This document shows, one piece after another, positions 57,122 to 64,000 of a DNA stretch of 64,000 bases (the first letter of the stretch is position 1; each line of letters starts with the position of its first letter). The stretch covers positions 69,875,676-69,939,675 of the forward strand of contig CAMGYJ010000006.1 in the NCBI GenBank assembly GCA_946122785.1, read 5' to 3'. Made by a program: the position numbers and the translations under genes. The DNA is from Linum tenue. Taxonomy: Eukaryota; Streptophyta; Magnoliopsida; Malpighiales; Linaceae. The notes below the pieces were generated by a model. That model worked only from the letters and a program-made list of their open reading frames with translations, ran no database searches and was not told the DNA's origin.

Positions 57122-58918
57122 CCTCCCTCTCCCTCCCGAGCTGATAACAATGAAATTACAGTCAGGATGTATGCTTAAGATCCACAAAAACCGTTAAGGC
57201 CAAAACAGATATTAACAGCTCGAATTTTTCGAGTGCCAGGCAACCTGTAAAAGGTTTTCATTACCGTCAATAGTTGTTCAGAAAACAACCAAACAGACAT
57301 GCTCGACTCGGATCTCGCAATCATATAAATGGTGCAACATTTCAAGAGAATGATGCGGCATCTGTTGGTTAACATTTTCTGACATAATTGACATGCAACC
57401 GAGCCCAAAATGGTTGACTACAACAACCTTAAAAACATTTTGCCTCCGAAAAAACCTGCATAGTAGCAATTGAACAACTAAATATTTTAGACTTAAGCCT
57501 GTTGAATAATGTCAATGACATGACTTTCAAGAAGCCACAGAAGCATGATACTTAAGCATGTTACTTACCTAGTGCTAGCAATCTCATATATCTATCTAAT
57601 GGCTACATAGCTCAGTAATTCTTTTAATAGCATATTGCTTAGCCAATGCCTCAATATTACTAGCAAGAGAAAACTAACACTAATTTTAGGCCTGCTGAAA
57701 AATCTGCAGATAACTAACCTAGTGCCCTAACACTAATCATATTAACAGCTCAACTTGACCACCCCAATGAGTTTTACAAAACATTAAAAGTAGGCGACTT
57801 TGTTCCTTTAGTCAAACAGCCTTCAGTCACTGTCACCTACCTTTACCTCAAACTTTTCAAGAAAGTGCCACACTCTGTCTACGCACTCCACTTTTATGCT
57901 ATATTTTCACAATTGAGTTTGAAACCTCCACAACATCTCACTAAGTTACCCCCTTTCATATCTTCCCACATATTGTAGTCTATCCTCGCTTATGTGAAAA
58001 CATGCAATGGAAATATTTTTAGCCTGCAATGCGTTGAAGAAGCAGCAATGCCAAAGTATAGCATCCAGGGTTCTCGAAAGGTAAGAAATTCACAACATTC
58101 AAACAAAACCTATTTCACGGGTAGACAAGCATGATTTAGGAACCTAATTGAAGCATGATCCACATAACAGTAGTGGCAACTAAATCATATAGTGGGTAAA
58201 AAGAGGTGATAAGGATGACTCGGGAACCTAATTGCAGCGTGATCCACATAACAGTAGTGGCACCTAAATCATATACTGCATAAAAAGAGGAGACAAAAGA
58301 GGCTGCACATATGCTTAAATCTCAAAACTTGTTGCATATCATGCAAAAGCACAAAGAACCGAGGGACATAAATCCTCATGAACCACAACAATCCAGCTTC
58401 AATTAGTTATTCTTCCCCAAAATGAACACCCACATTCATCTCCTGCTGATCTCGAAAGTGCCACTCAAATCAAGACCATAATTTCCCTATACAAGCTTCA
58501 GCGTCCCTCCACAGGATCATTCATTCTCCCAATGTAACAAAATTCAAAAAAGTGCATCCATCAATCAAAATAGAACAACAGGTCATGGATTGTCAAAGGC
58601 AAAGATGTTCATGCAACACAAAAAGAGGAAAGAATACTCAGCAATGCAGAGTTAACCAAAATCGCAGCAAAGAACGACGGGAGTCCACAAAATGCTTCAG
58701 TTCAACTAAACAAACCCACAGCCACTCTGAACAAAGTAAAACAGCATAACGATGAAACTCCAAATCCCACACATTTCTGTTACTTCCAGTCAATTCCGTC
58801 CCACCATTTCGTTCGATTAAAGAGTCTATCTTTTTTCTGGAAACAGTTATTTGTTTACCTGACAAAGATTAACATCCGACGCCCAAGTAACCCTTCTCGA
58901 TTTTTCTGATCCTCTCAT
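55513..58918 (-). CDS. CCCH zinc-finger protein, C3H6-like
   Basis: Four exons: 58859-58918, 56683-56895, 56462-56586 and 55513-56371, consistent phases, 418 residues. The N-terminus MRGSEKSRRVTWASDVNLCQ then VRLFLTEESPSQVG, and VVAGEESQDVEAQNQREMRV with VLEAVYPRPSAIPTN, identify the Arabidopsis C3H6-type family. A single C-X8-C-X5-C-X3-H finger lies at residues 367-386 (CLYFNSSRGCRNGANCAFQH), the class that typically binds RNA. The middle is Ala/Pro/Gln-rich (QQQPQHQQHRQQQ) and probably disordered. Intron 1 is almost 2 kb and holds a CT microsatellite and an 84-bp duplication. Nuclear RNA binding is inferred from the finger type. The splice at 56462/56371 restores the PTNPAF frame; read-through would keep an open frame. 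Confidence 0.9.
57081..57137. repeat. (CT)n microsatellite in C3H6-like intron 1
   Basis: CTCTCTCACT is followed by about 13 CT units and CCCT-rich variants. On the coding strand it is (GA)n. Confidence 0.9.
58139..58306. repeat. 84-bp tandem duplication in C3H6-like intron 1
   Basis: GGAACCTAATTGAAGCATGATCCAC at 58139 recurs with two changes at 58223. CATAACAGTAGTGGCA and CTAAATCATATA also match at the same 84-bp spacing. Confidence 0.85.
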
Positions 58919-59649
58919 ATTTACAGAAACCAACCACGACACTCTTCCAACTTCAGTGACTCCTTCCCCTTCCGCCGCTGTCAGTTCGTTAATTTCCAAT
59001 TTCTCTTCACCAAGATATGTCTTAAATCACAAAAAAAGTTCATCGCCGGCACTTTTTTCCAGGATTCGATAACCCTAATTATGGCGCAGAAACATCACTG
59101 AACCAGCAACCGGAAATCAAATCCGTCCTATCGCGACGATGATCGGCGAGAGAGAAGTGGGATGGAAAGGGGAGGAAGGAGATTTGGCGGAGAGAGATCC
59201 GGAAGGGAGGAACCCTAGATCCTCTGTGTTGGCGAAGCGGATCCGTTTTGTGGCCCTTTTTCCTGTGTTATCGATGGAGTCGAGTGGGGTGGGGAGGGGA
59301 GGGTGGTGGAGAACTTAAAGCTGATTTTTCAACAAAGGAAAATAAAAACCCAAATCAGTTGGTTACCTCCAGCGCCGCAGGTTTTCTTCGTTCAGCGCGT
59401 GGAGTATTAGTGATAAATTTGCTTGTGTAGCTTTTTTTCCATCCATGTCCACTGGGAATAGTTAGATACGAGAATAATTACATGATGTTTTCAGGTCAAA
59501 TCACAAAACGAAAATCAGAAAACAAGATCGATCAAATATTTATTGTGTCAACAATAAAACATCTTATTTTGTCATGATATTGATATTCCTGTTATACCAT
59601 GATATCGGTCAAACATTTATTGACGCCTCTAAAACGTGTGGCTGATCCT
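58919..59649. other. Upstream region of the C3H6-like gene
   Basis: 5' UTR and promoter of the minus-strand gene presumably lie here. The frame at 59248-59430 is GC/G-rich and unrecognised. Confidence 0.4.
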
Positions 59650-60150
59650 TCGTGTCATCTGTTCATCCATATGGAAAAGTACATTGGTAATTCATCGAAG
59701 ATCATTCTCTCCGACAATCAAGTCATCCACATAAGCTAAAATCCGTGTATAGGAAGTACCAGTAGCCTTGTAGAACAAGGGGTGATCCATATTGTTGGAT
59801 TGATACCCTTGAATGTGAAGCTGATTTGCAAGTTTGGACAACCATTGTCCGGATGCTGGTTTGAGACTATATAAAGACTTCTTGACGTGGTTGATTGGGT
59901 TTACAATCTCTGTTGGTATCGTGTAATCCGGTGAAAGTTTCATCTGAACTTCCTAATAAAGGTCACCATGCATAAATGAATGTTCACATATAGTAGCTGA
60001 ACATGCAATTTTTATACTTTAGGAATGGCCAAACTATCCTAATCTTTGCCATCTTGACAATTGAGCCAAAAGTATATTGGTAGTCAAAATTTTCTTGTTG
60101 ATTGTATCCATTACCACAAGTTTGGCCTTTTACCTTTTCACACTCCCATC

Positions 60151-60643
60151 TAGGAATGGCAATGGGGCAGGTCCGGGGCGGGTTTTTTGGTACCCAGACC
60201 CGCCCTGTGGCAGGTCGGGTCCAGGTCGGGTAATTGATCACGGGTCGCGGGTCGGGGTAGGTAGACCCAATGGGTATGCAATTTATATTAAAAACATTAG
60301 AAATATTCGTTATTTTTATTATAAGACTAAGAAAACAAACAATATTATGATAATTGTAGTTAAATTATTGGAGAAATTGAGGTTTTCACTAATTTACAAC
60401 TTTCCTATAGCTAAAATATGATGCAATAAAAGGAAAATCCTAAGTAATTTGACTAAAATTACATGTAATTTAGACAAGAACGGGTCGAGAATGGGGCGGG
60501 TCAGGGCAGGTCGGGTCGATAAGACTACCCATGCCGCCCCGCCCCGCCTACGTGGCGGGTCGGACCCGCCCCGCCTACGTGGCGGGTCGGACCCGCCCAA
60601 AATAGGTCGGGTAAAACAGGTCAGGTCGAAATTGCCATCCCTA
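60151..60643. mobile_element. hAT-type MITE nested in the copia RT region
   Basis: The ends TAGGAATGGCAAT and ATTGCCATCCCTA are 13-bp inverted repeats with one mismatch. A perfect 8-bp duplication CTCCCATC flanks them (60143-60150 and 60644-60651). Subterminal DNA is rich in GGGTC/GACCC, including a 27-bp direct duplication CCCGCCTACGTGGCGGGTCG at about 60543. Removing the 493 bp plus one duplication restores a DGSVKR-type motif of the copia RT. Confidence 0.88.
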
Positions 60644-63128
60644 CTCCCATCTAGATAAAATTTAACCCTATAAGTACACTTGCTCCCTACTGCTTTCTTT
60701 CATTTAGGTAGTTGGACAATCCAATGGTGGTTTGTTTTTAGAGCTGCCAATTCAACCCTAATTGCTTGATTTTATAAGGTAACATGTTTGCTTCTTTCTA
60801 AGTGTTTAATTCACCATGGGAGGAGATGTTAAGCATAGAGAGAACAAATTTTCGTATCCACAACATAAAAAATGGGACAGGTGATACCTAAAGTCTACTG
60901 CTGTGGAAGAGGACTAGTGGAAGAAATTTGTTGAAGTTGGTTGCACTGGTGTAATTGAAGGTGTTTAAGTGTGTTTTGGTATGCCAGAATTTCTAAGTGA
61001 TGATTGAGGTTCTACTTGATGAGGTGGTGGTGAAGGTGAGTCTTGATCCTCTAAATCCTGCTTTTGTTTTGAGCTCACTCAAAGTGGATGTCATTGATGA
61101 ATGCTACTAGTTCATTTGCTGGACTAGGTAGATAGGGTGGGTTGTAGGAAGGATGGAATAATCTTATAATGTAGGATTGAAAGGATGGTTATAAGGTTCA
61201 GAAGTAATTGGATTGGCGTCATTAAGTGAAAAATCATTTTCATAGAACTATACATCTCCCTAAGTGAAAATATCATAAATAGTAAGATCATAGATTTTAT
61301 AAAGTTGATCCCTGCTATATATCCAATAAATTCCCATTTATGGCTTTGGGGTCAAATTTACTTTCATGATTGCTTGCAATATTAGCAAAGCACAGACAAC
61401 GAGAAACTTTAAGGTCTAGTAGGTCTTGTTTTTTGTTGTGAAGTTTTTTAAAGGGTGTTTGTTCCCGAGAACAATTATGGGAACCATGTTGAATAAATAC
61501 ACTATATTTTTAATACAGTCTAGGTGCGAAAGGTTGGCTTGGAATCTCAAGGCTCTGGCTACAACAAGAATATGTTGGTGTCTTCTCACAGGGGTGTCTC
61601 AGGCTCTCAACACAAGAAAGCTCCTGAAAATTATTAATTTCGATAAAGAGATCATTCATTTGAAATTCCCTTCCTTGGTCACTCCTTATTCTTTTCACAA
61701 AGGTTTGAAACTATCTCTCATCATGGTGGCATGACTCTGGTAACTTAGGTTTGGTTTTAAATTTGGTTTGCAACAGAAGAGCCATGCCATCTAGTCATCT
61801 ACCGACTACAATGTTGAGAAAATATTTGAAACTACATAATTGCGAAGATGATTTGTCCCCCAAATTTCTATATGTATTAATCCAAAATCTTGTGTGGTAA
61901 TAGTCGAGCTACAAGGAAAATGAAGTCTCTTCTGCCTCGGAAAATGATAGAGATTACAAGGCAAGGACTTCTCTGTTTTCTATAGATGTACATAATTGCC
62001 TCGAATGAGGGATTTTGGAATGTAAAATATGAACTAGTCAAAATTTTCAGAGATGAAAAGCTTTAACATAGCTCATGTGATGTGTTTATGGTTCTTATAT
62101 AATACAAGGGTCATGTTCTCTATATGGTAAAGGCCATCGAAGAGCTTAGCAGAGCCAACCATCCTTCTCACTTGCATATCCTTGATCAAACAAACATTAG
62201 AGAATAAAGTAAGTCAAAGGGATATGTTGTGGTCAATTTGCTAACTAAAATGAAGTTAAAGCTAAATTTGGGCACACAATCTTCCTAAGACCTAAGTCTA
62301 TAATATAAGTGACTATTGTTGCATGATTTTGAGATTTTCCTCTACTTGATTTGTTATTGAAATAGTAATATATACGGTACACTTTTCTGTAACTCACTAG
62401 ATAACTTAAATACTATGTGGTATGAAGCCCTTGATATCCAGATTTCAGGCCTATTGATATGGTGTCTTGTTGTGTACAATTAGGGAGTGTTTACATGAAG
62501 GTTCTAGAGTGTTGTGGTTGAATGGTGTAGCTAAAAATAAGGTACAACATTTAGTGGAGGCCTTTGGATGTTCTTCTCATTCATAAGATTCATAAGGTTG
62601 TTGTAGTTTGTTTTGATGAGTTTGAGTTACTGCTGAGAGTCATCTGGACTTGCTGGTTGAGATATGTTGGCATAAGTACTGCTTTTTGGAGTTCTTCTTG
62701 GAGTCATTTATCTAGGCCAATCATGCTTGTGAAATCATTTGTCTTCAGTGTGCCTACATTTTTTTTACAGTAAGTGTATTATAGTATCTTTCCAGTTGTA
62801 TTTGAAGGCCTTGGAGTCATCCTAGGTGGCTATCCATGTTTGCAATAGCGCACATCTCCTTTATGAAATTGTAATTTTTATTGAGTGCAAAATGATCTCA
62901 CTTTAATGTTTTGAATGTTGTTGCTATCTTGTGCAGCCAAGGTCATACCCTCAACGATAAGTGCTTTGCTTTGTTGGGTTCAATTTTTTTTTGTCTATCA
63001 TGATGAAGTATTCTTTGGAAAATTTGATCAACAGGTGACAGTGTATCTCTCGAAAACACATAGGATCTTACACTTGTAAAGTTATCGTTAAGATCTCTTA
63101 GTAACTAAACCACATTATTAACGCCCTT

Positions 63129-63233
63129 ATATGAAAAATCTTGCCTCATGGTTGTATAGGTAGCATGACTAGCACAAGTCTTGTATGAAAAATCTTTCCT
63201 AATGGTTGTATAGGTAGCATGACTAGCACAAGT
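63129..63233. repeat. 55-bp tandem duplication in the copia gag remnant
   Basis: TATGAAAAATCTTGCCTCATGG at 63129 recurs at 63184 with two changes. GTTGTATAGGTAGCATGACT and AGCACAAGT are identical in both. Confidence 0.85.
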
Positions 63234-63884
63234 GAAATTACAGCTTTCAAGATGTTGCTAGTTGTGTAGCTCATCTCCTAAGGCAATCAGGTTTTCATAA
63301 TAGTCAATGAAAGTTTGGTTACCTTGCTTTATGTTGGAGAGTGTTTATGTTAGCTCTGTTATCCTCACCATATCTCATTGCCCATATCTTGCTAAGCTTA
63401 CTTGCAAGACATTATGGTCTTCTTGATTCCAGGATCCACTCCTACTAAATCCAACTTTGTACCATGATGTTGTTTCTGCTTCAAAGCCAAGCTAATAGGT
63501 TTTCTTGTCCTTGTTTTATCAGAGAATCTTTGATGAAGCCAAACTTGCTTTTCGCTCCCAAGGCATTGTATATGGTCTTGTTCTAGTCATTGTATTCAGT
63601 GATGGTAAGCTTATTTTTCACTAACATCAATGTAGGTAATAAGGAATTGCCATCAGATCAAATTGTTGTTGGTAACTTAAATTTCTTCCTCATCGCAATG
63701 GTTGCTTAGAGTCGTCTGTAATACCGACTAGTCGATGGGAAGAACAGTCTTTGTATTTTGATGATCAAGTGTGCGATGCTTACATACAAATATATACAAG
63801 TATCAATTCCTACCCTACTAAGGTAGTCGACGTATTAAACGTGACTATGGACCATGAGCGCTCACTACTGCACGTGTATGGACT

Positions 63885-64000
63885 CATAGGCGGAGGCAGG
63901 CCCATTGGGCCTTGTCACGGGACATGGGTAAATTTTGAAGGAAAACTATACTCCATACATATTTATATTGATGATGTTCGATGGAACATAACACCTACAG
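63885..64000. mobile_element. hAT-like element end, running off the window
   Basis: CATAGGCGGAGGCAGGCCCATTGGGCC, then CACGGGACATGGGTAAATTTT, parallels the left part of the 35687 element (CATAGGCGGCGCCAGGGGCA, then CGGGACACAGGTAATTTTT). The right end and target duplication lie beyond the window. Confidence 0.6.

Larger units (their letters stand above)
59650..63725 (-). mobile_element. Decayed Ty1/copia retrotransposon
   Basis: Read right to left on the minus strand, broken frames give copia domains in the right order: gag (from about 63700, MRKKFKLPTTI; LNDNFTSVRS at about 63080), GAG-pre-integrase (KQKRLHFP at about 61930), integrase (IRSDQGREF and, one frame over, HELSCVET-like at 61510-61700), the GY-x-K-x-YRVYDL-type linker at about 61330, and reverse transcriptase (SLYSLKPASGQW, then ILAYVDDLIVG at 59700-59880). 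Many stops and frameshifts make it inactive. A degenerate tRNA-Met binding site may lie at 63710-63730 (CGGTATTACAGACGA). LTRs were not identified. A hAT MITE interrupts the RT region. Confidence 0.85.

Noticed and set aside
1..64000. CRISPR array, bacterial operon or tRNA gene
   Set aside because: No regularly spaced identical repeats, no prokaryotic gene layout, and no tRNA cloverleaf or canonical GGTTCGANTCC arm was seen by eye.

Overview
The window is nuclear DNA of a flowering plant, most likely a eudicot. It has widely spaced, intron-bearing genes with GT-AG junctions, AT-rich intergenic DNA, and many plant transposons: LINE, Ty1/copia, a Cassandra-type 5S-bearing LTR, hAT, Harbinger-type, CACTA-type and a Pack-MULE. 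The gene models below were built by hand from open frames, splice signals and remembered protein families. No search was run.

Layout. 1-9 kb: intergenic DNA with a degenerate coiled-coil remnant, CACTA-type ends and a small hAT MITE. 9.1-11.5 kb: six-exon gene on the minus strand for the RPA43-like subunit of RNA polymerase I, with a 633-bp hAT element in intron 1. 12-18 kb: nested TIR elements. 18.4-25.8 kb: LINE on the minus strand with two open ORFs that overlap by ATGA. 26.3-27.4 kb: Pack-MULE-like element carrying an HSP90 fragment. 28-39 kb: repeat-rich DNA with hAT elements, a Cassandra-type solo LTR, an LTR-like block of degenerate repeats, MITEs and a short second LINE remnant.

40-59 kb is the gene-dense part. 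It holds the auxin response factor ARF5/MONOPTEROS orthologue (+, 12 exons, uORF-rich leader), an At1g29790-like Golgi-type methyltransferase (-), a tiny three-exon ATP synthase subunit e-like gene (-) head-to-head with a TLD-domain gene (+), mitochondrial ribosomal protein mL53 (-), and a C3H6-like CCCH zinc-finger gene (-). From memory, MP (At1g19850) and C3H6 (At1g19860) are also neighbours in Arabidopsis, so their co-occurrence here looks like conserved microsynteny. 59.6-63.7 kb: decayed Ty1/copia element on the minus strand, interrupted by a hAT MITE, with another hAT-like end at the right edge.

The cellular genes do not form a pathway. Several (RPA43, mL53, subunit e) are growth or organelle housekeeping genes whose upstream DNA carries telo-box or TGGGCY (site II) motifs. 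I did not find a convincing new multi-gene system. The most interesting signals are two introns of the MONOPTEROS gene whose retention would give defined isoforms, the uORF chain in its leader, and the record of capture, template switching and nested insertion in the transposons.
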